Source of the DNA: Bacteroidaceae bacterium
Lineage (GTDB): Bacteria; Bacteroidota; Bacteroidia; Bacteroidales; Barnesiellaceae_A
Assembly: GCA_017532725.1 (NCBI GenBank)
Contig: JAFXIZ010000021.1
Coordinates: 1 to 47,331 of the forward strand
Reading direction: 5' to 3'
DNA length: 47,331 nucleotides
The translations under genes and the position numbers were made by a program. Shown in pieces: positions 1-7,861 of this stretch (position 1 is its first letter; every line of letters starts with the position of its first letter). The notes beneath the pieces were generated by a model. The model was not told where the DNA came from. It did no database searches and saw only the letters and a list, made by a program, of their open reading frames with translations.

Positions 1-75
1 CTTGATAAAATAGGTGATATTCCGGCTGTTGGTTATCGCATAGCCTCTTTGCGCTTTCTCTACATTTTCTCTGCG

Positions 76-148
76 TCGAAGATAGCAATGCTCGGGATAA
101 AAAATAAATACATTTATTTTGTTCTCCTCTCGCTTATCGCTATCTTTG
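76..148 (+). promoter_or_regulatory. Promoter module with central palindrome, upstream of the glycosyltransferase
   Basis: The -33 element TTTG (118-121) and the -7 element TATCTTTG (141-148) are exactly 19 nt apart, the Bacteroidetes primary sigma factor pattern, which puts the transcript start near 155 and the start codon at 164. Upstream lies TCGAAGATA (76-84), CTCG (91-94) and a perfect palindrome AAAATAAAT-AC-ATTTATTTT (101-120). The same order of elements (TCGAAGATA, 6 nt, CTCG, A-run, palindrome, T-run, TCTCGCT, TATCTTTG) recurs at 3954-4030, so this looks like a member of a repeated regulatory module. Bases 1-75 hold nothing I can assign. Confidence 0.7.
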
Positions 149-163
149 CCAAAAATTTCACTG

Positions 164-1282
164 ATGAAGAAGATACTTGTTGTTGCATCGTCGTATTATT
201 GTATGAGGATTTTTCTCCTTCCTCACTTGCGCCACTTGGTAGAGAAGGGGTGGACTGTGCACGTATCTTCGGCTAATGATGGTGAGGCAGTGCCTTATGC
301 GCACAAGCAGATAGATATTCCTATATGTCGTTCGCCGTTTCGCTGTGACAACCTTAAGGCAGTGAAAGTATTGGCAAAGCATATTGAGAACGAACGGTAC
401 GATATTGTGCATTGTCACACGCCTATAGGAGCAATGGTGGCGCGATTGGCAGCCCGAAAGGCGCGTCGCTCGCTGGGTACAAAGGTGATATATACCACTC
501 ACGGACTTCATTTCTATAAAGATGCCCCCCTGAAAAATTGGTTGCTTTATTATACGGCCGAGAAGGCTCTTTCGCCTTTGACCGATGCTATAATAACTAT
601 AAATGAGGAGGATCGTAGTCAGGCTGCTCGTTATTTTCCCTCTATCAAACAGCAATTTAAGATATCGGGTATAGGATATGATGCCGAACGTTTCAAGCGT
701 TTGGACCTGTCGCGCAGGGACGAGTTGAGGCGTGAATATGGCTACGATGCGAATGACTTTATTTGTGTCTATTTGGCACGATTCTGCGATGGTAAGAATC
801 ATCAATTCTTATTGTCGAATATGCCGGCGACAATAGCCCGAATACCCAATGTGAAGTATATCTTTCTTGGTGAGGGTGAGACTATTGAAAAATGTCAAAA
901 GTTGGCATCTGCTGTGGGGGTGCAAGATAAAGTGCGATTTGAGGGCTTTAAGACCGATATTACCGATTGTCTTGCCATTGCCGATGTGGGCATTTCATCG
1001 AGCGAGGTTGAAGGCCTTGGTATGGGATTGATAGAGGAGATGTATGCCAAACTGCCGGTGCTTGCCTCTGATGTGCGTGGCCACAGAGAGTTGATTGAGG
1101 ATGGCAAAAATGGCTTGCTGTATCCTCTTGGCGATGTACAACGGTATATAAGTCAACTCGAATTGCTGTATAACGACCCACAATTGCGAAAGCGATTGGG
1201 CGAGTATGCGTCACAAAATATCGATTGCTACCGAGTGGAGAATGTTATAAAGGAGATGGATGCAATATACGATTTGATATAA
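164..1282 (+). CDS. Glycosyltransferase family 4 (GT-B fold)
   Basis: About 372 residues. It transfers a sugar from an activated donor onto a growing surface polysaccharide or lipid-linked glycan at the cytoplasmic face of the membrane. The N-terminal Rossmann half begins MKKILVVASS and carries HCHTPIGAMVARLAAR (near residue 85), typical of GT4 acceptor domains. The C-terminal donor domain has VYLARF, FLGEGE and the EX7E motif EGLGMGLIE near residue 285. I chose the ATG at 164 over the upstream start at 119 because 119 precedes the predicted transcript start (near 155) and the family starts with MKKIL-like residues. It is followed after 205 AT-rich bases by a CapD-type dehydratase, so both probably belong to a capsule or exopolysaccharide locus that extends left of the window. 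Donor and acceptor sugars cannot be read from sequence. Confidence 0.9.
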   Translation: MKKILVVASSYYCMRIFLLPHLRHLVEKGWTVHVSSANDGEAVPYAHKQIDIPICRSPFRCDNLKAVKVLAKHIENERYDIVHCHTPIGAMVARLAARKARRSLGTKVIYTTHGLHFYKDAPLKNWLLYYTAEKALSPLTDAIITINEEDRSQAARYFPSIKQQFKISGIGYDAERFKRLDLSRRDELRREYGYDANDFICVYLARFCDGKNHQFLLSNMPATIARIPNVKYIFLGEGETIEKCQKLASAVGVQDKVRFEGFKTDITDCLAIADVGISSSEVEGLGMGLIEEMYAKLPVLASDVRGHRELIEDGKNGLLYPLGDVQRYISQLELLYNDPQLRKRLGEYASQNIDCYRVENVIKEMDAIYDLI

Positions 1283-1487
1283 TGAATATATTGTTAAAAC
1301 TCCTTAAAATATCATTCTTCTTTAATCTTTTTACAGATATTATTAGTTATTTTGCAATAAATGTTATCATAATAACCTTGAAGAATTAATTTTGTTATTA
1401 TTCGCTAATAATCAATCGAATATGTTATTATGTTGGTTTGTTGTGATAATGTGAATTTATTCTTTTTATTAATAGAAAAGTGGCTTT

Positions 1488-3455
1488 ATGTTAAGTGGAT
1501 TATCGAAAATGAAAATACTGAAAAGATGCTTTGCATCGATAGTACCTCGTCGTGTAGTGCTTCTTATCGATATGGTGCTTGTACTTGTGTCGTGTATCTT
1601 CTCGCTGTACATTGTCAAGACCAATAATTATTCGGCACTTGCCTTCGATAGTTATAATCTTATCAGAACGGCTATTATTCTTGTAGTCTTTGCATTGATG
1701 AGTCGTGTTACCAAGAGTTATTGGGGTATAATACGATATACCGGCTTGGAGGATGCCTATCGATTGTTCAAGATGACCACATTGTCGTGTGTGGTGCTTC
1801 TTGTAATGTCGGGTGTATATCAGTTGCTGGGACACAGATTCCTGTCGTTGATAGAGATAATAGAGTTGGGTATTTTTACCTTTACATTTATATTGCTTGA
1901 ACGCTTGGCTATCAAGGCGTTGTACCATCGTATGACCTCCGAGAAGTCCAATCGCAAGCGCGTTATAGTGCTTGGCTCGGCTATCAACTCGGTTGTGCTA
2001 TCCAACGCATTGCTCAACGAGATAGACAGTGCTTATGAGCCTGTGGCTCTGTTGTCGCTCAATGAGGGTCGTACGGGCGATAATGTGAATGGCTTACCTA
2101 TCGAAACCTATCATCCCGATAAAATAAATAACATATTTGAGAAGTACAACACAAAGACGCTGATATTCCTTGCCACCCATATGGAAATGATGAAAAAGGG
2201 GTTGGCCGATAAGTTCTTGGAGGCCGGTGTCGAGTTGTTGTTGCTCAATCAGGTTGAAGAGTTTGACGGCGACAAGGATAAGAGAGATGTTTCGTCGTAT
2301 GTGTACAACATAAATATCGACGACTTGTTGGGTCGTGAGCCTATTCATACCGATAACCCACACATCAATAAAATGATGACGGGCAAGGTAGTGTTGGTAA
2401 CAGGTGCCGCCGGTTCGATAGGTAGTGAGATTGTGCGTCAGGCAGCGATGTTCCATTCAGGCTCTATCATCCTGCTCGACCAAGCCGAGACACCTATGCA
2501 CAATATGCAACTTGAACTTGAGAAGAATTATCCTCAAATAGATATTCATCTCTTTATAGCCGACGTGCAGAACAAAGACCGATTGCGCCAAGCCTTTGAG
2601 TTGTATCACCCCGATTATGTGTTTCACGCTGCTGCCTATAAGCACGTTCCAATGATGGAGAATAACACTACAGAGGCTATCCTTACCAATGTGGGTGGAA
2701 CTCGCAATATAGCCGATCTTGCACTTGAATACAACGTAGAGAAGTTTGTAATGATATCGACCGACAAGGCTGTGAATCCTACCAATATAATGGGATGTTC
2801 GAAGCGTATTGCCGAGATATATGTACAATCGTTGTTCTACGATATGGAGCGTAGCAAGAAGGAGCATCGCACATCGTTTATTACAACACGATTTGGCAAT
2901 GTGTTGGGCTCAAATGGCTCGGTTGTGCCCCTCTTTAAAGACCAGATTGCGCAAGGAGGCCCTGTTACGGTAACACATCGCGACATAATTCGCTACTTTA
3001 TGACCATTCCCGAGGCTTGCAACCTTGTGCTTGAAGCCGGTTGTATGGGGCACGGTGGCGAGATATTCATATTTGATATGGGCGAGCCTGTGAAGATATA
3101 TGACTTGGCAAAACGAATGATACGCTTGGCAGGTCTTACCCCCGGGGTAGATATAGAGATAAAAGAGACAGGATTGCGCCCCGGTGAGAAACTGTATGAG
3201 GAGTTGCTCAACGACAAAGAAAAGACTATTGCAACATACCACAAGAAGATAATGATAGCACAAGTACGCAAGTATGAGTATGCACAAGTATTGGAGGCCA
3301 TAGAGCCTATGTTGCAACAAGCCAAGGAGGGCGATGCAATGGGTATGGTGCGTTGTATGAAGGAACTTGTACCCGAGTACAAGAGCCGTAACTCAATCTT
3401 TGAAGAACTCGACAAAGCTATTGAGGAGGAGAAGAAAGAGGAAACAGTAGCGTGA
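1488..3455 (+). CDS. Polysaccharide biosynthesis protein, membrane-anchored NDP-sugar 4,6-dehydratase/epimerase (CapD/WbpM/FlaA1 family)
   Basis: 655 residues. Four hydrophobic helices (about residues 22-43, 59-76, 95-114, 119-141) anchor the protein in the inner membrane. They are followed by a first nucleotide-binding-like domain (RVIVLGSA near 158) and a catalytic short-chain dehydrogenase domain with TGAAGSIG at 305-312. The motif STDKAVNPTNIMGCSKR carries Met in place of the usual catalytic Tyr and keeps the Lys, as in the S-M-K type long enzymes such as WbpM. These convert UDP-GlcNAc to a 4-keto-6-deoxy sugar, the first step to diacetamido-sugars. The substrate here is inferred from the family. 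An alternative start ATG is at 1509. The 205 bases before the gene are AT-rich, with no convincing promoter pair. Confidence 0.92.
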   Translation: MLSGLSKMKILKRCFASIVPRRVVLLIDMVLVLVSCIFSLYIVKTNNYSALAFDSYNLIRTAIILVVFALMSRVTKSYWGIIRYTGLEDAYRLFKMTTLSCVVLLVMSGVYQLLGHRFLSLIEIIELGIFTFTFILLERLAIKALYHRMTSEKSNRKRVIVLGSAINSVVLSNALLNEIDSAYEPVALLSLNEGRTGDNVNGLPIETYHPDKINNIFEKYNTKTLIFLATHMEMMKKGLADKFLEAGVELLLLNQVEEFDGDKDKRDVSSYVYNINIDDLLGREPIHTDNPHINKMMTGKVVLVTGAAGSIGSEIVRQAAMFHSGSIILLDQAETPMHNMQLELEKNYPQIDIHLFIADVQNKDRLRQAFELYHPDYVFHAAAYKHVPMMENNTTEAILTNVGGTRNIADLALEYNVEKFVMISTDKAVNPTNIMGCSKRIAEIYVQSLFYDMERSKKEHRTSFITTRFGNVLGSNGSVVPLFKDQIAQGGPVTVTHRDIIRYFMTIPEACNLVLEAGCMGHGGEIFIFDMGEPVKIYDLAKRMIRLAGLTPGVDIEIKETGLRPGEKLYEELLNDKEKTIATYHKKIMIAQVRKYEYAQVLEAIEPMLQQAKEGDAMGMVRCMKELVPEYKSRNSIFEELDKAIEEEKKEETVA

Positions 3456-3483
3456 TATTATAATAGGTACTATAATAAATAGC

Positions 3484-3518
3484 GATACCCCGGGCAAGAT
3501 GTCCGGGGTATCATTTTT
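3484..3518 (+). terminator. Rho-independent terminator
   Basis: A perfect 10-bp stem GATACCCCGG (3484-3493) / CCGGGGTATC (3503-3512) with a 9-nt loop is followed by ATTTTTAT. It lies 28 bases after the dehydratase stop codon and ends the polysaccharide transcript. Confidence 0.9.
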
Positions 3519-3722
3519 ATGAGAAAGAGCATCTTGTTATTGTTGACAGTGCAAGACGGCTGCTCCTCCAAAACCCGACTTGCCTACTGTGATGATAACT
3601 TTCTGACTCTTTCTACACATATAAAACCATTGAGAAGCGAAAAAGTTCGCCACACTACGAAATTTTTTATTTACTACTTTAGTGTGTATTTTGATAGTGT
3701 TGTCTTTAGGGTATAGTTATAT
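3519..3722. other. Gene-free stretch
   Basis: The region between the terminator and the repeat elements has an open frame on the + strand (3519-3716). Its product is compositionally unlike neighbouring proteins and has no recognisable family, so I treat the stretch as non-coding. I see no RNA gene in it. Confidence 0.5.
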
Positions 3723-4030
3723 GATACTTTCACTCGCTGTGAAGAGGCAGGGTGAAAATTGGGGTAATACTCCTCAGTCAGCAGGGCTGACAGCTCCTCT
3801 AACTTAGAGGAGCAGAAGCCTACGGCTTTAAATCAGCGTTACGCTGATTTCTCCTCCCTTAGATTAAGGGAGGTGGTCGCAGACCGGAGGGATATTTCAA
3901 TTTTGACACAGCCTCCCTTCTCGCTCGTTTATGCGTATCTTTGAGAAAAGTACTCGAAGATACTTTCACTCGCTGTGAAAAAAAATTCAAGTAAACTTGA
4001 TTTTTTCTCGCTCGTTTATGCGTATCTTTG
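3723..4030 (+). promoter_or_regulatory. Tandemly duplicated promoter module, one copy interrupted by a repeat element
   Basis: A 21-bp left part, GATACTTTCACTCGCTGTGAA, occurs exactly at 3723-3743 and 3959-3979. A 26-bp right part ending in TATGCGTATCTTTG occurs exactly at 3918-3943 and 4005-4030. In the downstream copy the two parts are 25 bp apart and enclose the palindrome TCAAGT-AA-ACTTGA (3987-4000). In the upstream copy the middle is replaced by the MITE-like element 3744-3915. The left part itself contains TTTCAC-TCGCT-GTGAAA. The last TATCTTTG (4023-4030) is the probable -7 element of the DUF4923 gene at 4063. Confidence 0.65.
3744..3915. mobile_element. MITE-like intergenic repeat, copy 1
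   Basis: This is a 172-bp non-coding element, closely similar along its whole length to 22641-22816. Its ends are imperfect terminal inverted repeats of 17 bp (GAGGCAGGGTGAAAATT against AATTTTGACACAGCCTC). Inside, several hairpins are nested in series: CTCCTCTAA-CTTAGAGGAG, AGCC-TAC-GGCT, AAATCAGCG-TTA-CGCTGATTT and CTCCCTTA-GAT-TAAGGGAG. There is no open reading frame for a transposase, so if it moves it must be mobilised in trans. Mobility is inferred from the two copies and the end structure only. Confidence 0.65.
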
Positions 4031-4062
4031 CACTAATTTGTTACACATAATAATTATTAATT

Positions 4063-4812
4063 ATGAAAACTATTCTTTCAAAAATCTCTATTATCCTGTG
4101 TATGGTGTGCTGTTTTACCTATACAGCATCGGCACAATTCTCATTGGATAATCTGTTGGGTGGCTCATCATCGAGTAAGTCGAGCGATAAACAGGCTTCG
4201 TCGGCCGTTAATGATGTGTTGAGCAAACTTGCAGGTAATACATCGTCGAATACTACCGACAAAACAACCGATGCGCTCACCTCGACATTAGGCGACATCC
4301 TTAACAGTGCTATCACTTATAATCAAGAACTTACCGTGGCCGACCTTGCCGGTAAATGGGTATATGCCGAGCCTGCTTGTAAGTTTAAATCGAGCGACCT
4401 CTTGCAGTCGGCCGGTGGTAGTGTTGTGTCATCGCAAGTATCCAAGATGCTCACATCTTTCTATAAGTTGTTGGGCTTCAAGTCATCGACCTACAGCCTT
4501 ACTTGCCAATCGAATGGCGACTTCAAGATGAAATACAAAAAAATATCTCTGTCGGGTGATGCTACTCGCGCCGCCCAAAAGGGTTATTTTACATTCGAAT
4601 TTGTAAAACTTGGCTCATATTCGTTGGTTAAAGTGCCTGTATATATTGAAATAGCCGGTGATACAATGTTGATGCTTTTCGAAATTGATGAGTTTGTCGA
4701 ATTGTTCCGTTCGCTTGTAGGTAAAGCCGGTATCTCGACGCTCAACAAGATGTTCGATTACATTGATAAGTATGAAGGTATCCTCATTGGTTTTGAAATG
4801 AAACGCCAATAA
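4063..4812 (+). CDS. Secreted DUF4923 family protein (lipocalin-like)
   Basis: 249 residues with a clear Sec signal peptide (cleavage near ASA-QF, residue 24-25), so it acts in the periplasm or is exported. Residues about 30-80 are Ser/Thr/Asp-rich low-complexity. After that comes DLAGKWVYAEPACKF, the opening of a small beta-rich domain that runs to the end, with a C-terminal FEMKRQ. I recognise the pattern of the Bacteroidales DUF4923 family, whose function is unknown and whose fold is suggested to resemble lipocalins. It stands alone between two terminators with its own TATCTTTG promoter. No catalytic residues can be named. Confidence 0.85.
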   Translation: MKTILSKISIILCMVCCFTYTASAQFSLDNLLGGSSSSKSSDKQASSAVNDVLSKLAGNTSSNTTDKTTDALTSTLGDILNSAITYNQELTVADLAGKWVYAEPACKFKSSDLLQSAGGSVVSSQVSKMLTSFYKLLGFKSSTYSLTCQSNGDFKMKYKKISLSGDATRAAQKGYFTFEFVKLGSYSLVKVPVYIEIAGDTMLMLFEIDEFVELFRSLVGKAGISTLNKMFDYIDKYEGILIGFEMKRQ

Positions 4813-4835
4813 GAGTAGCACAATCGTGATTATAC

Positions 4836-4868
4836 AACGAGGGCTTCACCCTGAGTGAAGCCCTCGTT
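4836..4868. terminator. Bidirectional terminator between convergent genes
   Basis: A perfect 14-bp stem AACGAGGGCTTCAC (4836-4849) / GTGAAGCCCTCGTT (4855-4868) with a 5-nt loop lies between the DUF4923 gene and the convergent peptidase gene. It can serve both transcripts. Confidence 0.88.
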
Positions 4869-4890
4869 ATTTGTAGTAAGTCGTTTATAA

Positions 4891-7002
4891 TCAGAACTTG
4901 GGATTCATACCGAGGTTGTACATAATGAATGCAAACATATCGGTCTTTTCGTCGATAATCTTGTGGCGAGGACGGCCTGCACCGTGTCCTGCCTTCGAAT
5001 CGATGCGAATGAGGGTAGGATTGAAGCCATCATTGCAATGTTGCAACTCGGCAGCAAACTTGAATGAGTGAGCCGGTACCACACGGTCGTCGTGGTCGGC
5101 TGTCATAACCAATGTAGCAGGGTAGGTAGTACCCTCTTTGAGTGTGTGCAAGGGAGAGTATCCGATGAGGTATTTAAACATCTCGGCACTGTCGTCGGCT
5201 GTACCGTAGTCGCCTGCCCATCCCCAACCGATGGTAAACTTGTGATAGCGAAGCATATCCAACACACCCACTTGAGGTACGGCTACGGCATACAACTCGG
5301 GGCGTTGGGTCATACAAGCACCTACAAGAAGTCCACCATTTGAGCCACCGTTAATAGCCAACTTCTCGGGAGAGGTATATTTCTCGGCAATCAGGTACTC
5401 GGCAGCACCTATAAAGTCGTCAAATACATTTTGTTTTTGCATCTTGGTACCGGCAACGTGCCACTCCTCGCCATATTCGTTTCCACCACGCAAATTTACC
5501 TCGGCATAGATACCACCTTGCTCCAAGAAGGGTATCATAGAGTTGATGAAACGAGGATTGAGGGTGATGGCAAAGCCACCGTAACCGTAGAGTAGGGTGG
5601 GATTTTGACCGTTTAACTCAAGTCCCTTACGATAGGTTACAGTCATAGGAATGCGAGTGCCGTCTTTGCTGGCAAAGAATAACTGTTTGCTTTCGTAGTC
5701 TTCGGGGTTAAAGTCAACTTCGGGTGCATAATATTTTTCAGATGTATTCTTTTCGACATCAAAGCGATACACTGTTTGAGGATAGGTAAACGATGTGAAA
5801 GTGTAGAATACCTCGGCCTCTTTCTTGTCGGCACTGATGCCTTGCAATGTACCTTGTGCCGGGAGTTCTACTTCGTATAGTCTTGTACCATTCATATCGT
5901 AGCAATACAAGTGGCTCAATACATCGATAGTATAGGCAGCCAAAATCTTGCCGTTGGCAATGGCAACGTCGGCAAGAACACTCTCTTGCTCGGCGATGAT
6001 TTCTTTCCAATTCTCACGTTGAGGCTTGTTGGGATCGACCGAAACGAGGCGATAGTTGGGGGCGTGGTCGTTGGTGTACAGCAAGAGGCGATTGTTGTCC
6101 ATACCTACCAATACATACTCATAGTCGTATCCTTCGACAATGAGGCGTACGGGAGCATTGTTTTGCTTAAGGTCTTGTACATACAGTGCTACGCCCGATG
6201 TGCCTGCCGACTCGGTGAAAACCAAGTATTGCTTGTCGCCCGAAACCTCGGCTTGTACATAACGGAAGGCATTATCCTCGTTGCAGTATATCTTACGGTC
6301 GTTTTCGACACCTGTACCCAACTTGTGGTAATATACGGTGTGATACTTGTTGGTGGCCGATAGTTCTTTACCCTTCTCGGGCTTGAATGCGCTGTAGTAG
6401 AAGCCATCTTTATACCACGAAATAGGAGAGAATTTTACCCATTGGATGTGGTCGGTAAGCAGTTCGAGTGTGTTGAGGTCCATAACGTATATCTCGTTCC
6501 AATCCGATCCACTGCGTGAAATAGAGTAAGCCAAATATTTACCGTCGGGCGAAATCTCAACTTGCGAGAGGGCTACCGTTCCGTCGTCACTCAACTTGTT
6601 GGGGTCGAGTATGAGTCGAGGCTCGGCATCGAGTGATGCTTTTTCGTAAAGCACGCTCTGGTTTTGTGTACCGGTGTTACCATAATAATAGTATTTGCCG
6701 TTTTTCTTTGAGGGCATCGATTGAGTGGCATATTGCGATACGGCGTCCAATCTTGCGCGCAAAGCCTCACGGAATGGGATGGCCTCCAAATAGTTGTTAG
6801 TAACTGCGTTTTGAGCCTCAACCCATTGTGCTGTTGCTGCCGAAGTGTCGTTCTCGAGCCAGCGATAAGGGTCGGCAACTGTTTCACCCCACAATGTATC
6901 GGCGACAGCAGTACGCTCGGTAGTGGGATAGGAAATCTTGTCGCTCGATGTACAAGCCGTAGCAAGAATTGCTCCCATCATTAAGATTGTTTTGTTGTTC
7001 AT
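4891..7002 (-). CDS. Prolyl oligopeptidase family serine peptidase (S9A), lipoprotein
   Basis: 703 residues, close to the usual 700 of the family. The N-terminus is a lipoprotein signal with lipobox LATAC (Cys17), so it should be a lipidated periplasmic or outer-membrane peptidase. After PYRWLEND a seven-bladed propeller occupies about residues 70-420. The alpha/beta-hydrolase domain follows, with LLYGYGGF, GGSNGG (Ser554), ADHDDRV (Asp638) and AGHG (His673) as the apparent triad. The family cleaves after proline in short peptides, and the propeller restricts entry of large substrates. It is monocistronic, with a -7 box on the reverse strand at 7031-7038, and convergent with the DUF4923 gene. 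Confidence 0.95.
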   Translation of the reverse strand: MNNKTILMMGAILATACTSSDKISYPTTERTAVADTLWGETVADPYRWLENDTSAATAQWVEAQNAVTNNYLEAIPFREALRARLDAVSQYATQSMPSKKNGKYYYYGNTGTQNQSVLYEKASLDAEPRLILDPNKLSDDGTVALSQVEISPDGKYLAYSISRSGSDWNEIYVMDLNTLELLTDHIQWVKFSPISWYKDGFYYSAFKPEKGKELSATNKYHTVYYHKLGTGVENDRKIYCNEDNAFRYVQAEVSGDKQYLVFTESAGTSGVALYVQDLKQNNAPVRLIVEGYDYEYVLVGMDNNRLLLYTNDHAPNYRLVSVDPNKPQRENWKEIIAEQESVLADVAIANGKILAAYTIDVLSHLYCYDMNGTRLYEVELPAQGTLQGISADKKEAEVFYTFTSFTYPQTVYRFDVEKNTSEKYYAPEVDFNPEDYESKQLFFASKDGTRIPMTVTYRKGLELNGQNPTLLYGYGGFAITLNPRFINSMIPFLEQGGIYAEVNLRGGNEYGEEWHVAGTKMQKQNVFDDFIGAAEYLIAEKYTSPEKLAINGGSNGGLLVGACMTQRPELYAVAVPQVGVLDMLRYHKFTIGWGWAGDYGTADDSAEMFKYLIGYSPLHTLKEGTTYPATLVMTADHDDRVVPAHSFKFAAELQHCNDGFNPTLIRIDSKAGHGAGRPRHKIIDEKTDMFAFIMYNLGMNPKF

Positions 7003-7030
7003 AGATTAAATTTTTTAGGTGTATTTGACG

Positions 7031-7038
7031 CAAAAATA
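7031..7038 (-). promoter_or_regulatory. -7 element of the prolyl oligopeptidase gene
   Basis: On the reverse strand this reads TATTTTTG, a match to TAnnTTTG, about 28 bases before the start codon at 7002. No clear -33 element is visible. Confidence 0.45.
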
Positions 7039-7176
7039 ATAAAATGCTTTAGTATAAGTTGCAGTTGTGGGCTTAAAAATGTCATTTATAGCAATTTGTT
7101 ATTGAAAAGTGAATGAGTGTCCCTTAAAATATTCACTTTTATTTGCTAAAAACAAGATTTTACAACCTGAAAACTT

Positions 7177-7206
7177 TTTGCGTTTTTATAGTTTTGTGTA
7201 TCTTTG
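7177..7206 (+). promoter_or_regulatory. Promoter of the TetR-efflux operon
   Basis: TTTG (7177-7180) and TATCTTTG (7199-7206) are 18 nt apart. The start codon of the TetR gene follows 21 bases later. The 200-bp divergent region between the peptidase and this operon is otherwise AT-rich, with no clear palindromic operator. Confidence 0.7.
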
Positions 7207-7227
7207 CACCGCTAAAATTGAGAAATA

Positions 7228-7848
7228 ATGGCAAAGGAAACGCAAGAGTTTATAGTAGATAAGGCTCAACCGCTTTTTTATCGTTATGGTATCCGTTCGG
7301 TTACAATGGATTTCATTGCATCGGAATTGGGTATGTCGAAACGTACGTTGTACGAGAATTTTGAAAATAAAGAGGCTCTTATCATCGCTTGTATGGAGAA
7401 GGGTCGTAAGGCGCAGGAACAAGATATGTGTGCCATTTTTAACAGTGACGCCAACATTATAGAGAAGTTGCTTCGCTGTTACAATCGTATTATGTATCAC
7501 ATCAACAAGACAAGTCGTTCGTTCCAATTGGATGTAGAACTTATGCACTCAAAGGCAAGTGAAGAGGCCGAGTTGCATAGGGAAAAACAATATTCCTATA
7601 TACGCGACATTCTTCAAGAAGGTGTTGAAGATGGGCTTATTCGTGCCGATATTGATGTAGATATAGCCACAATGTTCCACAACAGCCAGTTGGAGTGGTT
7701 TCGTAAATCGCAGCAATATACCACCAAAGTGTGGGAATTGAGTGATGTCTTGCGAACGATGGTGCAAATATTCCTCTATGGTATTGTTACCGACAAAGGA
7801 CGCAAAGTGCTTGATGATAACAAAGAATTAATAACGCAAATATTATAA
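7228..7848 (+). CDS. TetR/AcrR family transcriptional regulator
   Basis: 206 residues. The N-terminal helix-turn-helix is clear: residues about 14-60 read FYRYGIRSVTMDFIASELG, then MSKRTLYENFENKEAL, the usual TetR recognition helix and following sequence. The C-terminal two thirds are helical and divergent, as expected for a ligand-binding and dimerisation domain. It is the first gene of an operon with the TolC, adaptor and RND permease genes (13 bp to the next gene). The likely role is an autoregulating repressor relieved by a substrate of the pump; this is inferred from position. Confidence 0.92.
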   Translation: MAKETQEFIVDKAQPLFYRYGIRSVTMDFIASELGMSKRTLYENFENKEALIIACMEKGRKAQEQDMCAIFNSDANIIEKLLRCYNRIMYHINKTSRSFQLDVELMHSKASEEAELHREKQYSYIRDILQEGVEDGLIRADIDVDIATMFHNSQLEWFRKSQQYTTKVWELSDVLRTMVQIFLYGIVTDKGRKVLDDNKELITQIL

Positions 7849-7861
7849 ACAAGTAAAAGGT

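Noticed and set aside
119-163. Longer N-terminus for the glycosyltransferase
   Set aside because: It begins upstream of the predicted transcript start (about 155) and adds residues not typical of the family.
1-276. Open frame running in from the left edge
   Set aside because: It overlaps the promoter and start of the glycosyltransferase, and its product has no family resemblance. The promoter elements explain the region better, though a C-terminal fragment of an upstream gene in the first bases cannot be excluded.
3519-3716. 65-codon open frame after the terminator
   Set aside because: It starts inside the terminator tail, has no promoter, and gives an unconvincing sequence.
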